A stretch of DNA of 64,000 nt from an uncultured Bacilli bacterium (GTDB lineage Bacteria > Bacillota_I > Bacilli_A > RF39 > UBA660), in contig CAKONZ010000003.1 in assembly GCA_934098525.1 (NCBI GenBank), forward strand, positions 62,001 through 126,000, written 5' to 3'. Below, one piece after another: positions 7,610-18,003 of this stretch; the first letter of the stretch is position 1; every line of letters starts with the position of its first letter. The notes beneath the pieces were generated by a model that did no database searches, had not been told where the DNA came from, and saw only the letters and a program-made list of their open reading frames with translations. The position numbers were made by a program, and so were the translations under genes.

Positions 7610-8332
7610 ATGAAAGGAATCTTAGGTAGAAAAATAGGAATGACTCAAGTTTTCGGAAAAGATGGAAAACTAGTTCCTGTTACTGTTATCGAAATTGAAC
7701 CTAACGTTGTTACTCAAGTTAAAACAATTGAGAATGATGGTTATGAAGCTGTTCAATTAGGATATGATAACATTCGTGAAAAACTTAGTAATAAAGCACT
7801 AAGTGGTCACACAAATAAAGCAAATACTGCTCCTAAGCGCTTCTTAAAAGAAATTCGTGGAGTAGAAATCAGTAATTATACTCTAGGTCAAGAAGTATGC
7901 GCTGATTTATTCGAAGCAGGAGAAATCGTTGACGTTACTGGAATCAGTAAGGGAAAAGGTTATCAAGGTGTTATTAAGAAAAATAATCAACATCGTGGAC
8001 CAATGGGACATGGTTCAAAATATCATAGAGGTGTAGGTTCTTTAGGAACTATGCTTCCAAAGAGAGTATTAAAAGGTAAAGCATTACCAAGTCATATGGG
8101 TGCTGAACAAGTTACTATCCAAAATTTAGAAATTATTAAAGTTGATATGGAAGATAATTGTATTTTAGTAAAGGGAAGTATTCCTGGAGCTAAGAAATCT
8201 TTAGTTGTTATTAAATCAGCTGTTAAGACAGGTGATAAAAAGGAAGCTTTTGATTTAATTTCTTATGTAACTGAAACACCTGAAACTGTTTCAGAGAATG
8301 TTACAGCTGAAACTGAATCATCACAAGAATAA
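7610..8332 (+). CDS. rplC: 50S ribosomal protein L3
   Basis: 240 residues, about 30 longer than the usual 209. The extra length is a C-terminal tail ending in a Thr/Glu-rich acidic stretch ([13 protein letters not shown]). L3 binds 23S domain VI and reaches toward the peptidyl transferase centre; [12 protein letters not shown] and the loop [15 protein letters not shown] are the family signature. AAGGAG precedes the ATG. Confidence 0.98.
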   Translation: MKGILGRKIGMTQVFGKDGKLVPVTVIEIEPNVVTQVKTIENDGYEAVQLGYDNIREKLSNKALSGHTNKANTAPKRFLKEIRGVEISNYTLGQEVCADLFEAGEIVDVTGISKGKGYQGVIKKNNQHRGPMGHGSKYHRGVGSLGTMLPKRVLKGKALPSHMGAEQVTIQNLEIIKVDMEDNCILVKGSIPGAKKSLVVIKSAVKTGDKKEAFDLISYVTETPETVSENVTAETESSQE

Positions 8333-8376
8333 TTATACTAAAAGATAGTTATTGCGATGAAAGGAGAATATAGTTT

Positions 8377-9000
8377 ATGAAGTTAGAACTTTTAAATCAA
8401 AATGGTGAAAAAATTAAAGATATACAATTAGAAAAAGAAATTTTTGGAATAGAACCTAATGACAAGGTATTAAAGGATGCAATCGTTTTAGCACAAGCAT
8501 CACTTAGACAAGGAACTGCTAAAGCAAAAACTAGAGCTGAAGTTTCTGGTGGTGGAAGAAAACCATGGAAACAAAAAGGAACAGGAAATGCTCGTCAAGG
8601 ATCAATTAGAGCTGTTCAATGGGTTGGAGGCGGAATTGCTTTCGGACCAGTTCCTAGAAGTTATAGTAAAAAACAAAATAAAAAAGAAAGAAGATTAGCT
8701 TTAAAATCTGCTTATGCATATAGAGTTAATTCTAATAGTTTAATAGTTGTAGATAAGTTAGAACTTTCTACACCAAAAACTAAAGAAATGGTTAATGTTT
8801 TAAAACAACTTAAAGTTGAAAATGATAAAGTATTAATTATTGTTAAAGAATACAGTGAAAATGTTATTTTAGCTGCTCGTAATCTTCAAAATGTTGTTTT
8901 AGCTACTGCTAATGAAGTTGGAGTATTAGATTTAATGGCTGCTAAAAAAATAATAGTTGAAAATGCTGCATTTGAAGAAATAAAGGAGGTGCTTAAATAA
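8377..9000 (+). CDS. rplD: 50S ribosomal protein L4
   Basis: 207 residues. The basic extended loop that lines the exit tunnel is clear (SGGGRKPWKQKGTGNARQGS). Its stop codon overlaps the next start (TAATG at 8998-9002), implying coupled translation with rplW. L4 is an autoregulator of the S10 operon in E. coli; that function is not known for Bacilli. Confidence 0.98.
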   Translation: MKLELLNQNGEKIKDIQLEKEIFGIEPNDKVLKDAIVLAQASLRQGTAKAKTRAEVSGGGRKPWKQKGTGNARQGSIRAVQWVGGGIAFGPVPRSYSKKQNKKERRLALKSAYAYRVNSNSLIVVDKLELSTPKTKEMVNVLKQLKVENDKVLIIVKEYSENVILAARNLQNVVLATANEVGVLDLMAAKKIIVENAAFEEIKEVLK

Positions 9001-9281
9001 TGAATACTAAATATTTAGAAATCATAAAGGCACCAGTTGTTACTGAAAAGGCTGCAGTTGAAGCTGAAAATAATAAGTATAGTTTCTATGTAGATCCTAA
9101 AGCTAACAAAACTGAAATTAAATTAGCAATCGAAAAACTATTTAATGTTAAAGTTTTAGATGTTAGAACAATTAATGTTCATCCAAGAAAGAAAAGAGTA
9201 GGACGTTATACAGGTCTTACTAATCGTAGAAAAAAGGCAATTGTTACTTTGGAAAAAGGTCAAACAATTGAGTTAGGGTAA
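9000..9281 (+). CDS. rplW: 50S ribosomal protein L23
   Basis: 93 residues. L23 forms the docking site for trigger factor and SRP at the tunnel exit. APVVTEKAAVEAENNKYSF and the NVHPRKKRVGRYTG block are typical. It starts on the last base of the rplD stop codon. Confidence 0.98.
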   Translation: MNTKYLEIIKAPVVTEKAAVEAENNKYSFYVDPKANKTEIKLAIEKLFNVKVLDVRTINVHPRKKRVGRYTGLTNRRKKAIVTLEKGQTIELG

Positions 9282-9294
9282 GGAGGAATAAATA

Positions 9295-10125
9295 ATGGCT
9301 ATCAGAAATTATAAACCTACTACTAATGCTAGAAGAGGTATGAGTACTTTAATTAATGATGAAATTACATCTAATAAGCCTGAAAAAAGTTTACTTTCAA
9401 CTTTAACTCATAAAGCTGGACGTAATAATCAAGGTAAAATTACAGTAAGACATCAAGGTGGCGGTGCTAAAAGAAAATATCGTATTATTGATTTTAAGAG
9501 AAATAAATTTGATATTGAAGGTACAGTTGCTACTATCGAATATGATCCAAACAGAAGTGCTAATATTGCTTTAGTAAATTATGTTGATGGAGAAAAAAGA
9601 TATATTATTGCACCTAAGGGATTAAAGGTTGGCATGAAGATTGTTTCTTCTGCTAATGCAGATATTAAAGTTGGTAATACTTTACCAATTCAAAATATTC
9701 CTGAAGGTACTATAATTCATAACGTTGAACTTCAACCAGGAAAAGGTGGAGAATTAGCAAGATCTGCTGGTGCTTCTGCTCAAATACTTGGTAGAGAAGG
9801 AAAATATGTTTTGATTAGATTAACTTCTGGTGAAGTTAGAAGAGTTCTTGGAACTTGTTTAGCTACAATTGGTGAAGTTGGAAATGAAGATTATTCATTA
9901 GTAAAATTAGGAAAAGCTGGACGTAAAAGACATTTAGGAATTAGACCTACAGTTCGTGGTTCTGTTATGAACCCTAATGACCATCCACATGGTGGTGGTG
10001 AAGGTAAAGCACCAGTAGGTAGAAGTGGTCCAATGACTCCTTGGGGTAAACCTGCACTTGGTTATAAAACAAGAAAGAAAAAAGCGTCAGACAAACTTAT
10101 TGTACGTCGTAGAAATGCTAAATAG
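9295..10125 (+). CDS. rplB: 50S ribosomal protein L2
   Basis: 276 residues, full length. It is a primary 23S binder near the peptidyl transferase centre. The C-terminal hallmark [16 protein letters not shown], with the conserved His, is intact. AAGGAGG precedes the start; rpsS follows after 17 nt. Confidence 0.98.
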   Translation: MAIRNYKPTTNARRGMSTLINDEITSNKPEKSLLSTLTHKAGRNNQGKITVRHQGGGAKRKYRIIDFKRNKFDIEGTVATIEYDPNRSANIALVNYVDGEKRYIIAPKGLKVGMKIVSSANADIKVGNTLPIQNIPEGTIIHNVELQPGKGGELARSAGASAQILGREGKYVLIRLTSGEVRRVLGTCLATIGEVGNEDYSLVKLGKAGRKRHLGIRPTVRGSVMNPNDHPHGGGEGKAPVGRSGPMTPWGKPALGYKTRKKKASDKLIVRRRNAK

Positions 10126-10142
10126 GAAAGGATTGATAGAAA

Positions 10143-10412
10143 ATGGCTAGAAGTATTAAAAAAGGACCTTATGTATTTAATAGATTATTTGATAAGGTTC
10201 AAAAAATGAATGAATCTGGAAAAAAAGAAGTAATAAAGACTTGGTCTCGCCGTTCAACAATTTTTCCTGATTTCATAGGACATACATTTGCAGTACATAA
10301 TGGAAAAGATTTTATTCCTGTATATGTTACTGAAGATATGGTTGGACATAAACTTGGAGAGTTTGCTTTAACTCGTAAGTTTGGTGGACATGGAAATAAA
10401 GATAAAAAATAA
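10143..10412 (+). CDS. rpsS: 30S ribosomal protein S19
   Basis: 89 residues. It lies in the 30S head with S13 and contacts A-site elements. [10 protein letters not shown] at the start and the [15 protein letters not shown] signature near the end are typical. Confidence 0.98.
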   Translation: MARSIKKGPYVFNRLFDKVQKMNESGKKEVIKTWSRRSTIFPDFIGHTFAVHNGKDFIPVYVTEDMVGHKLGEFALTRKFGGHGNKDKK

Positions 10413-10430
10413 TCAAGGGAGGAATAAGAC

Positions 10431-10763
10431 ATGGATGTAAAAGCTATTGCTAAAAGCGTAAGAATCAGTCCAATTAAGATTCGCCTTGTAGTTGATTTAG
10501 TTCGTGGCAAGAACGTTGATGAAGCATTGAATATTTTAAGTAATTATAATAGCAAATCTGCTAGAGTTGTTAAAAAAGTTGTTGACTCTGCAGTAAGTAA
10601 TGCTGTTAATAATAATAAATTAGATAAAACTAAGCTTTATATTAAAGAAGCTAGAGTTGATCAAGCACCAACATTAAAAAGAAGGGTACCAGGATCACGT
10701 GGTTCTATTGATAAATTTTATCATAGACAATCACATGTTATCATTGTGGTATCAGAAAGATAA
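10431..10763 (+). CDS. rplV: 50S ribosomal protein L22
   Basis: 110 residues. Its beta-hairpin forms part of the tunnel constriction; the hairpin-bearing segment RRVPGSRGSIDKFYHRQSH is present, with a normal 23S-binding N-terminus (VRISPIKIRLVVDLVRGK). Start chosen by AGGGAGG at about 10416. Confidence 0.97.
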   Translation: MDVKAIAKSVRISPIKIRLVVDLVRGKNVDEALNILSNYNSKSARVVKKVVDSAVSNAVNNNKLDKTKLYIKEARVDQAPTLKRRVPGSRGSIDKFYHRQSHVIIVVSER

Positions 10764-10777
10764 TAGGAGGTTTATTT

Positions 10778-11437
10778 ATGGGACAAAAAGTTAATCCAAC
10801 AGGACTAAGAATTGGAGTTAATAAAAATTGGGAATCAAGATGGATCGCTCCTAAAAAAGATATTGCTAAATATATAAGTAATGATATTAAAATCAGAGAA
10901 TATTTAGATAAAGTTTTAAAAGATGCTGGTGTATCTAAGATTGAAATAGAAAGAACTTCTAAAAAATGTGAAGTTATTATTCATACTTCTAAACCTGGTG
11001 TTGTTATCGGACGTGGCGGAGAAGAAATTGGAAAATTAAAACAAAAATTATCAAAATTAGTTGATGAAGATGTTCAAGTATCAATTATGGACGTTAAAAA
11101 TGTAGATTTAAATGCAACATTAGTTGCTCAATCTATTGCTAAACAAATTGAGTCTAGAGCACCATTCAGAGCTGCTCAAAAGAAAGCTATCAGAACTACA
11201 ATGAAAGCTGGAGCTAAGGGAGTTAAAATTTTAATTTCTGGAAGATTAAATGGTGTAGAAATGGCTAGAGCTGAAAGATATTCAGAAGGTAATGTACCAC
11301 TTCAAACAATTCGTGCTGATATAGATTACGGGTTTGCTGAAGCTTTAACTACTTATGGAAAATTAGGTATTAAAGTTTGGATTTATAAGGGTGAAATTTT
11401 ACCTTCTAAATCATCTAGTAAAAAAGGAGGTAATTAA
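10778..11437 (+). CDS. rpsC: 30S ribosomal protein S3
   Basis: 219 residues. It is a 30S head protein at the mRNA entry channel with helicase-related basic residues. The KH domain loop [13 protein letters not shown] and the C-terminal signature [19 protein letters not shown] are intact. The Shine-Dalgarno of rplP (AGGAGG) is inside its last codons. Confidence 0.98.
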   Translation: MGQKVNPTGLRIGVNKNWESRWIAPKKDIAKYISNDIKIREYLDKVLKDAGVSKIEIERTSKKCEVIIHTSKPGVVIGRGGEEIGKLKQKLSKLVDEDVQVSIMDVKNVDLNATLVAQSIAKQIESRAPFRAAQKKAIRTTMKAGAKGVKILISGRLNGVEMARAERYSEGNVPLQTIRADIDYGFAEALTTYGKLGIKVWIYKGEILPSKSSSKKGGN

Positions 11438-11439
11438 TT

Positions 11440-11868
11440 ATGTTAATACCGTCTAGAACAAAATATAGAAGAGTTCATAGAATCAAATATGAAGGAAAAG
11501 CAAAAGGAAATACTGAACTTCATTTTGGTGACTATGGATTAGTTGCTAAAGAAGGAGCTTGGATTACTAATAATCAAATCGAAGCTGCTCGTATTGCTAT
11601 GACACGTTATATGAAACGTGGTGGAAAAGTATGGATTAATATTTTTCCTCATATGCCTAAAACTGCTAAACCACTAGAAGTTCGTATGGGATCTGGAAAA
11701 GGTGCTGTAGATAAATGGGTTGCAGTTGTAAAAGAAGGAAAGATTATGTTTGAAATAGCAGGTGTTCCCGAAGAAGTTGCAAGAGAAGCTTTAAGACTTG
11801 CATCACATAAATTACCAATTAAAACTAAATTTATAAAAAAAGAAGATAAGGGTGGTGAAAACGCATGA
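11440..11868 (+). CDS. rplP: 50S ribosomal protein L16
   Basis: 142 residues. It contacts the A-site tRNA elbow and 5S region. KMRGKGKG-type regions are replaced by the Bacilli pattern with [13 protein letters not shown] and [15 protein letters not shown]. It overlaps rpmC by 4 nt (ATGA at 11865-11868). Confidence 0.98.
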   Translation: MLIPSRTKYRRVHRIKYEGKAKGNTELHFGDYGLVAKEGAWITNNQIEAARIAMTRYMKRGGKVWINIFPHMPKTAKPLEVRMGSGKGAVDKWVAVVKEGKIMFEIAGVPEEVAREALRLASHKLPIKTKFIKKEDKGGENA

Positions 11869-12059
11869 AGTTAGAAGAGTTAAGAAAATTATCTGTTGAA
11901 GAATTAAACCAAAAAATTAAAGAATCTAAAGAAGAATTATTTAATTTGCGTTTTCAACAAGCTACTGGAAATCTTGAAAAACCAGCAAGACTAAGAGAAC
12001 TAAGAAAACAAGTTGCGAAGATGAAAACTATCATTCGTGAACGCGAGTTAGAGAAGTAG
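11865..12059 (+). CDS. rpmC: 50S ribosomal protein L29
   Basis: 64 residues, the usual two-helix protein beside L23 at the tunnel exit. [20 protein letters not shown] is the L29 signature region. The start overlaps the rplP stop. Confidence 0.97.
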   Translation: MKLEELRKLSVEELNQKIKESKEELFNLRFQQATGNLEKPARLRELRKQVAKMKTIIRERELEK

Positions 12060-12070
12060 GAGGATAACAT

Positions 12071-12331
12071 ATGAAAGATACTGTTAAAAAAGAATTCGTT
12101 GGTAGAGTTGTAAGCGACAAAAATGATAAAACTATTACTGTATTAGTAGAAACATATAAGAAACATCCTAAATACGGTAAAAGAGTTAAATATAGTAAAA
12201 AATATACTGCTCATGATGAGACTAATAAAGCTAAAGTTGGAGATAAGGTAAGAATAGTTGAAACTAGACCTTTATCTAAGACTAAAAGATTCTATTTAGC
12301 TGAAGTAGTTGAAAAAAGAGTTGTATTATAG
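12071..12331 (+). CDS. rpsQ: 30S ribosomal protein S17
   Basis: 86 residues. It is an OB-fold protein binding 16S h7/h11. It shows [17 protein letters not shown] and the signature [24 protein letters not shown] (12059-12063) precedes the ATG by 7 nt. Confidence 0.97.
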   Translation: MKDTVKKEFVGRVVSDKNDKTITVLVETYKKHPKYGKRVKYSKKYTAHDETNKAKVGDKVRIVETRPLSKTKRFYLAEVVEKRVVL

Positions 12332-12349
12332 TACTAAGGAGGAATAGAC

Positions 12350-12718
12350 ATGGTTCAACAAGAAACACGTTTAAAAGTTGCTGATAACTCAGGAGCTCGT
12401 GAAGTATTAGTTATTAGAGTACTTGGTGGAAGTAAAGTTAAATTTGGTAATATTGGTGATGTAGTAGTTGCTACAGTAAAAAAAGCTATACCTAATGGTA
12501 CAGTTAAAAAAGGTAAAGTTGTTAAAGCTGTTATAGTAAGATCTGTTCAAGGTGTAAGAAGAGATGATGGATCTTATATTAAATTTGATGATAATGCATG
12601 TGTATTAATTAAAGATGATAAATCACCTGTTGGTACTCGTGTATTTGGTCCAGTTGCTAGAGAATTACGTGATAGAGATTATATGAAGATCGTTTCTTTA
12701 GCAAAAGAAGTATTATAG
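12350..12718 (+). CDS. rplN: 50S ribosomal protein L14
   Basis: 122 residues, the exact family length. It forms intersubunit bridges B5 and B8 and is the docking site of RsfS. It starts [17 protein letters not shown] and ends [11 protein letters not shown] as expected. Confidence 0.98.
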   Translation: MVQQETRLKVADNSGAREVLVIRVLGGSKVKFGNIGDVVVATVKKAIPNGTVKKGKVVKAVIVRSVQGVRRDDGSYIKFDDNACVLIKDDKSPVGTRVFGPVARELRDRDYMKIVSLAKEVL

Positions 12719-12727
12719 GAGGATGTT

Positions 12728-13039
12728 ATGAAACTAAAAGTTGGAGACAAAGTTAGAGTAATGGTTGGAAAAGATAAAGGAAAAGAAGGCAAAATTACTC
12801 ATACATTTAAAGATGAAAATAAAGTTATCATTGAAGGTATCAATTTAGTAAAGAAACATAAGAAACCTAATAATGCTAATGAAACTGGTGGAATTATTGA
12901 AACTGAAGCTAAGATTGATGCTTCTAACGTAATGATAATTGATAAAAAAACAAATAAACCTACAAGAATTTATCATGATGTTGATTCTAAAACAAATAAA
13001 AAAGTTAGAGTGAGTAAAGCTCACGAAAAACTTGATTAA
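12728..13039 (+). CDS. rplX: 50S ribosomal protein L24
   Basis: 103 residues. It is an assembly initiator on 23S domain I. The KOW motif is at the N-terminus (KVGDKVRVMVGKDKGKEGKI). The C-terminal zinc-ribbon-like cysteines seen in some L24 are absent, as is common in Bacilli. Confidence 0.97.
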   Translation: MKLKVGDKVRVMVGKDKGKEGKITHTFKDENKVIIEGINLVKKHKKPNNANETGGIIETEAKIDASNVMIIDKKTNKPTRIYHDVDSKTNKKVRVSKAHEKLD

Positions 13040-13057
13040 TTGGAAGGAGGGTAATAT

Positions 13058-13597
13058 ATGAACCGCCTAAAAGAAAAATATGTAAAGGAAATCGTTCCTA
13101 GTTTAAAAGAAAAATTCAATTATAAATCAGTTATGCAAGTACCAAAACTTGAAAAGATAGTTATTAATATTGGTGCTGGTGATGCTTCTCATAATTCAAA
13201 ATTATTGGAAGCATGCGTTAATGATTTATTAACTATTACTGGACAAAGACCAGTAGTTACAAAAGCTCATAAATCAATAGCAGGTTTTAAACTTCGTGAA
13301 GGTCAACATGTTGGTTGTAAAGTAACTTTAAGAGGAGAAAATATGTATACTTTCTTAGATAAGTTAATTTCTGTTTCACTTCCACGTGTTAGAGATTTTA
13401 GAGGTTTATCACCAAAAGCATTTGATGGAAGAGGAAATTATACTATTGGAATTAAAGAACAATTAGTATTTCCAGAAATTGAATTTGATAGTGTTGTAAA
13501 GGTAAGAGGTATGGATGTAGTATTAGTTACTACTGCTAATTCTAATGATGAAGCTTATGAATTATTAAAAGAATTAGGAATTCCTTTTAGAAAGTAA
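13058..13597 (+). CDS. rplE: 50S ribosomal protein L5
   Basis: 179 residues. It binds 5S rRNA and contacts P-site t[18 protein letters not shown] and the [20 protein letters not shown] signature are present. It is preceded by GGAAGGAGGG. Confidence 0.98.
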   Translation: MNRLKEKYVKEIVPSLKEKFNYKSVMQVPKLEKIVINIGAGDASHNSKLLEACVNDLLTITGQRPVVTKAHKSIAGFKLREGQHVGCKVTLRGENMYTFLDKLISVSLPRVRDFRGLSPKAFDGRGNYTIGIKEQLVFPEIEFDSVVKVRGMDVVLVTTANSNDEAYELLKELGIPFRK

Positions 13598-13609
13598 TCG
13601 GAGGAAATT

Positions 13610-13795
13610 ATGGCTAAGAAGAGTATGATAGCGAAAGCTAATAAAACACAAAAATTTAAAGTACGTGAGTATACTCGTTGTAATAGATGTGGTAGACCTC
13701 ATGGTGTACTTAGAAAATATGGTCTTTGTCGTATTTGCTTTAGAGAATTGGCAAGTAAGGGACAAATTCCTGGAGTAAAAAAATCAAGTTGGTAA
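13610..13795 (+). CDS. rpsN: 30S ribosomal protein S14, zinc-binding short type
   Basis: 61 residues: the C+ (type Z) form with four zinc-binding cysteines in [15 protein letters not shown] and CRICFRELA. Many Bacilli also carry a longer zinc-free S14 for zinc starvation; none is in this window. The chain ends PGVKKSSW as usual. Confidence 0.98.
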   Translation: MAKKSMIAKANKTQKFKVREYTRCNRCGRPHGVLRKYGLCRICFRELASKGQIPGVKKSSW

Positions 13796-13816
13796 CAGGA
13801 AAAGGAGGAATTTATT

Positions 13817-14203
13817 ATGGTAGTAACAGATCCAATTGCAGATATGCTTACAAGAATTCGTAATGCTAATGCAATGAAATATAAAGAAGTATCAATGCCT
13901 GTATCAAAAGTTAAAGTTGAAATTGCTAAAATATTAAAAAACGAAGGTTTTGTTGAAGATTATAAAGTTGAAGATGGTATTCTTACTTTGACTTTAAAAT
14001 ATACAAGTAAAAAAGAAAGGGTTATAACTGGACTTAAACGTATTTCTAAACCAGGATTAAGAGTTTATGCTAAAAATGATGAAATACCAAAAGTATTAAA
14101 TGGTTTTGGTATAGCTATCGTTTCTACTTCTAAAGGTATTATGACTGATAAAGAAGCTAGAAAAGAAAATCTTGGTGGCGAAGTAATGGCTTATATCTGG
14201 TAA
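13817..14203 (+). CDS. rpsH: 30S ribosomal protein S8
   Basis: 128 residues. It is a central-domain 16S binder and the translational autoregulator of the spc operon in E. coli. [18 protein letters not shown] and the C-terminal [18 protein letters not shown] signature are present. Confidence 0.98.
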   Translation: MVVTDPIADMLTRIRNANAMKYKEVSMPVSKVKVEIAKILKNEGFVEDYKVEDGILTLTLKYTSKKERVITGLKRISKPGLRVYAKNDEIPKVLNGFGIAIVSTSKGIMTDKEARKENLGGEVMAYIW

Positions 14204-14215
14204 TAGGTGATAACT

Positions 14216-14752
14216 ATGAGTCGTATAGGAAATAGAATTTTAGCAATTCCTGAAAATGTTACAGTTAATGTAAATGATAATTTAGTTACTGTAAAAGGAG
14301 CTAAGGGTGAATTAAGTTTACCTGTTAATAGTTTAGTTTCAGTAGAAGTTAAAGATAATACAGTTGTTGTTACTAGAAAAAATGAAACAATTCCTGCTAA
14401 ACAAATTCATGGAACTACTAATGCTAACATTCATAATATGTTAGTTGGTGTTTCAGAAGGCTATACAAAAGGACTTGAAATTGTTGGTGTTGGTTACAAA
14501 TTTATTCTTAAAGGTGATAAGTTAGTAATTAATGCTGGGTATTCTCATCCAGTTGAACTTGAAATTCCTAATGGTATTAAAGTAGAAGCTAAGAGTAATA
14601 CTGAAATTTCTTTATCTGGATGTGATAAAGTTTTAGTAGGAGAATTTGCGGCTGATGTTCGTAAGGTAAGAAAACCTGAACCATATAAAGGAAAAGGTAT
14701 TCGTTATGCTGGTGAACATATAAGACGTAAGGAAGGTAAAAAGGCTAAATAG
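14216..14752 (+). CDS. rplF: 50S ribosomal protein L6
   Basis: 178 residues. It lies near the sarcin-ricin loop and factor-binding site. A GTG at 14207 is in frame, but the ATG at 14216 has AGGTGA at 14205-14210 and gives the normal MSRIGNR start. The C-terminal signature [11 protein letters not shown] is intact. Confidence 0.97.
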   Translation: MSRIGNRILAIPENVTVNVNDNLVTVKGAKGELSLPVNSLVSVEVKDNTVVVTRKNETIPAKQIHGTTNANIHNMLVGVSEGYTKGLEIVGVGYKFILKGDKLVINAGYSHPVELEIPNGIKVEAKSNTEISLSGCDKVLVGEFAADVRKVRKPEPYKGKGIRYAGEHIRRKEGKKAK

Positions 14753-14769
14753 TAGGTAGGAGGATAAGT

Positions 14770-15117
14770 ATGATAAGAAAAGAATCACGCAATGAAATGC
14801 GTTTAGTAAGACATGAGAGAATTAGAAAACAAATTAGTGGTACTAAAGATATACCAAGACTTAGTGTTTATCGTTCAAATAAAAATATTTATGCTCAACT
14901 AATTGATGATGAAAATGGCGTTACTTTAGCTAGTGCATCTTCTTTAAATATGGAAGGAAACAACAAGGAAATAGCTGCAAAAGTAGGAGAAGCAATTGCT
15001 GATTTAGCAAAAAAGAAAAAAATTACAAAAGTTGTATTTGATCGTGGAGGATATCTTTATCATGGACGTGTAGCTGCTTTAGCAGATGCTGCTCGTTCTA
15101 AAGGTTTAGAATTCTAG
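14770..15117 (+). CDS. rplR: 50S ribosomal protein L18
   Basis: 115 residues. It carries 5S rRNA into the 50S subunit. [18 protein letters not shown] and the C-terminal [19 protein letters not shown] block are typical. Confidence 0.98.
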   Translation: MIRKESRNEMRLVRHERIRKQISGTKDIPRLSVYRSNKNIYAQLIDDENGVTLASASSLNMEGNNKEIAAKVGEAIADLAKKKKITKVVFDRGGYLYHGRVAALADAARSKGLEF

Positions 15118-15129
15118 TAGGAGGATAAC

Positions 15130-15639
15130 ATGGAAAAGAAAAAGTTTAATAAACCTGCTAAAACTCTAGATGAAATAATTTTAGATACTAAGGCTGTTGT
15201 AAAAGTTACAAAAGGTGGTCGTCAAAGAAGATTTCAAGCTGTTGTTTTAGTTGGAGATAAGAAAGGTCTTGTAGGATTAGGAACTGGTAAGGCTAATGAA
15301 ATATCTGAAGCAGTTAAAAAAGCAAGACAAGAAGCTAATAAAAATGTAGTTAGAATTCCTGTAGTTGAAGGAAGAACAATTCCACATGAAATAGTTGGTG
15401 TTAAAGGTGCAACAAGAGTTGTAATCAAACCAGCAACAGCAGGTACTGGATTAGTAGCTGGTGGAGCTGTAAGATCAGTTCTTGAAATTGCTGGATACCA
15501 TGACATTATTTCTAAATCACTTGGTTCTAGAACAAAGATTAATATGGCTAGAGCTACACTTAGTGCATTACAATCATTAAAAACAATTGATGAAGTTTGT
15601 GAAGCACGTGGAAAATCTAAAGAGGAGATATTAGGATAA
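15130..15639 (+). CDS. rpsE: 30S ribosomal protein S5
   Basis: 169 residues. It is a decoding-fidelity protein with a double-stranded-RNA-binding-like N-terminal domain ([19 protein letters not shown]) and the [19 protein letters not shown] segment. Its stop codon shares a base with the rplO start, so the L30 gene that often lies between them is absent. Confidence 0.98.
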   Translation: MEKKKFNKPAKTLDEIILDTKAVVKVTKGGRQRRFQAVVLVGDKKGLVGLGTGKANEISEAVKKARQEANKNVVRIPVVEGRTIPHEIVGVKGATRVVIKPATAGTGLVAGGAVRSVLEIAGYHDIISKSLGSRTKINMARATLSALQSLKTIDEVCEARGKSKEEILG

Positions 15640-16082
15640 TGGAATTACATGAATTAAAGAAAAACGAAGGTGCTACTTTCTCTCGTAAAAGAGTTGGTCG
15701 TGGTACTGGTAGTGGTTTAGGAAAAACAAGTGGAAAAGGTCAAAAAGGACAAAAATCAAGAAGTGGAGCTTCAATTAATCCAGTTTTTGAAGGTGGACAA
15801 TCACCATTATATAGAAGACTACATAAAAGAGGATTTTCTAATGCTCAATTTAAAATTAGATATGCTTCAATAAATGTTGAAGATTTAAATGTATTTAATG
15901 ATGGAGATATAGTTACTCCTGAATTATTAAAAGAAAATGGTATTGTTAAAAAACAATTATCAGGTATTAAAGTATTAGGAAATGGTACTTTAAATAAAAA
16001 ATTAACAGTTAGAGCTCATAGATTTAGTTCTAGTGCTTTAAAGAAGATTGAAGAATCAGGAAGTAAAGCTGAGGTGATTTAA
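15639..16082 (+). CDS. rplO: 50S ribosomal protein L15
   Basis: 147 residues. It binds 23S late in assembly. The Gly/Arg/Lys-rich N-terminal region ([20 protein letters not shown]) and [17 protein letters not shown] are typical. It starts on the last base of the rpsE stop. Confidence 0.98.
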   Translation: MELHELKKNEGATFSRKRVGRGTGSGLGKTSGKGQKGQKSRSGASINPVFEGGQSPLYRRLHKRGFSNAQFKIRYASINVEDLNVFNDGDIVTPELLKENGIVKKQLSGIKVLGNGTLNKKLTVRAHRFSSSALKKIEESGSKAEVI

Positions 16083-16083
16083 G

Positions 16084-17361
16084 ATGTTTAAGATTCTTAA
16101 ACAACTATTCACTAAAAAGAATAAGGATATAAGAAAAAGATTATATTTTACAATAGCAGTTTTAACAATATTTATTATTGGTACTACTATTGAAGTTCCT
16201 GGCACACAATCTATTACTAAAAATTTAGGCTTTTTAGAGTTACTTAATGTTATGGGTGGAGGTGCCTTAAAGAATTTTTCTATATTTGCTTTAGGGGTTT
16301 CACCTTATATCACTGCTTCCATTATAATTCAATTATTAGAAATGGATATTATACCTTATTTTTCTGAACTTGCTAAACAAGGACATACTGGACAACAAAA
16401 GTTAAATCAAATCACAAGATATGTTGGTATTGTATTTGCTTTTATTCAAGGTTATGCTATGAGTTATGCATTTCTTGGTAAAAATTTTGGTGTTTTAGGA
16501 TATTTGGAAGTAGCATTAATAATGACTGCTGGTACAGCATTCTTATTATGGCTAGGTGATCAAGTAACACAAAAAGGTTTAGGTAATGGTACTTCATTAA
16601 TTATTATGGCTGGTATTATTACTTCATTACCAAGTATGATGAAAACTGCTTTTTCTACTTTAGTTGATTTTGGTACTACTAAAACAACAATTGTAGGATT
16701 ATCTGCTTTTCTATTATTTATACTAGTTTATATATTGGTAATTATTGGTGTTATATATATAGAGGGTGCTGAAAGAAGAATTTCCATTCAGTATGCTAAT
16801 AAATCTACTGCAAGTTTAGGTAAACAAACATATATGCCTATAAAGATTAACTCTGCAGGAGTTATGCCTGTTATATTTGCTTCAAGTTTATTAGCAGTTC
16901 CTGCTACAATTGCTCAATTTATTAATAAAGAAGGTTTTTCTAATTTTGTTGATAAATATTTAGATTATACTAAGCCAGTAGGTTTTATATTATTTGTAGT
17001 ATTAATATTATTTTTTGCTTATTTTTATACATTTATTCAAATGAAACCTGATCAAATGGCAAAGAATTTACAAGATAATGGTGGTTATGTTCCTGGAGTT
17101 AGACCTGGAGAGGCTACTACTAAGTATTTTTCACAAGTTTTAAGTAGATTAACAATTGTAGGTGCATTTTTCTTAACAATTTTAGCTGCTTTGCCTATTT
17201 TAGTTAACGCATTTACTTCTTTACCATCTACAGTTTCTTTAGGTGGTACAGGGTTATTGATTGTTGTAGGTGTTGCTATTGAAACTTATAAACAATTAGA
17301 AAGTAGTTTGTTGAGTAGAGAATACTCAGTTAATAAAAATAATAGAAGGGCGAGACGTTAA
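16084..17361 (+). CDS. secY: Protein translocase subunit SecY
   Basis: 425 residues with about ten hydrophobic segments. It is the channel of the general secretion pathway in the cytoplasmic membrane. Seen: TTIEVPGTQ after TM1, GVSPYITASIIIQLLEM, the large cytosolic loop ERRISIQYANKS, and GGYVPGVRPGEATTKYF. The ATG follows the rplO stop by one base, with AGGTG upstream. It overlaps adk by one base. Confidence 0.98.
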   Translation: MFKILKQLFTKKNKDIRKRLYFTIAVLTIFIIGTTIEVPGTQSITKNLGFLELLNVMGGGALKNFSIFALGVSPYITASIIIQLLEMDIIPYFSELAKQGHTGQQKLNQITRYVGIVFAFIQGYAMSYAFLGKNFGVLGYLEVALIMTAGTAFLLWLGDQVTQKGLGNGTSLIIMAGIITSLPSMMKTAFSTLVDFGTTKTTIVGLSAFLLFILVYILVIIGVIYIEGAERRISIQYANKSTASLGKQTYMPIKINSAGVMPVIFASSLLAVPATIAQFINKEGFSNFVDKYLDYTKPVGFILFVVLILFFAYFYTFIQMKPDQMAKNLQDNGGYVPGVRPGEATTKYFSQVLSRLTIVGAFFLTILAALPILVNAFTSLPSTVSLGGTGLLIVVGVAIETYKQLESSLLSREYSVNKNNRRARR

Positions 17362-17993
17362 TGAAAAATATTATTTTAATTGCCCCACCAGCTGCTGGTA
17401 AGGGAACTTTGGCTAATATGCTTGCTTCTGAGTATGGATATATTAGTTTATCTACTGGTGATATGCTAAGAGATTTAGCTAAACAAGATGAAAAATTAAG
17501 TGAAGAGTTAAAGACAGGTAAGTTAATTGATGATGATACTGTTTTTAAAGCTTTAGAAAATAAATTGGATTCATTAGGAGATACTCCATATATTTTGGAT
17601 GGTTTTCCTAGAACAGTTAAACAAGCTGAAATGTATGATAATTTATTAAGTAACAAAAATAGAGATTTAGGTGTTGTTATTTATTTAGATGTTGATAAAG
17701 AAGTTTTATTAAGTAGGGTTACTACAAGATTAGTATGTCCTGTTTGTAAAAGATCTTATTCTACAATAAATAAAGACCTTTTACCTAAAGATGGTAATTT
17801 GTGTTATGATTGTAATGTTTCTTTAATACAAAGATCTGATGATAAAAAGGAAACTTTTGAACAAAGATATGATGAATATTTAGAGAAAACATCACCATTA
17901 ATAAATTATTATGAATCTAAAAATTTATTATTTAAAATTAATGCTATTGATTCTAAAGAGACATTTAAAGAAGCTGTTAAGATAATTAAGTAA
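17361..17993 (+). CDS. adk: Adenylate kinase, zinc-binding lid type
   Basis: 210 residues. It catalyses ATP + AMP to 2 ADP in the cytosol. The lid carries four cysteines (CPVCKRSY and CYDCN) as in Gram-positive zinc-type enzymes; DGFPRTVKQAEM is the AMP-binding signature. The P-loop is unusual: the canonical GxPGxGKGT reads APPAAGKGT, with Ala for two glycines including the first Walker A Gly. Everything else is normal, and as the only adk seen it is probably functional. Confidence 0.95.
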   Translation: MKNIILIAPPAAGKGTLANMLASEYGYISLSTGDMLRDLAKQDEKLSEELKTGKLIDDDTVFKALENKLDSLGDTPYILDGFPRTVKQAEMYDNLLSNKNRDLGVVIYLDVDKEVLLSRVTTRLVCPVCKRSYSTINKDLLPKDGNLCYDCNVSLIQRSDDKKETFEQRYDEYLEKTSPLINYYESKNLLFKINAIDSKETFKEAVKIIK

Positions 17994-18003
17994 GGTGATT
18001 GAT

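Noticed and set aside
10199..10510. Minus-strand 103-codon frame over rpsS/rplV
   Set aside because: Complement of highly conserved ribosomal genes; no independent signals.
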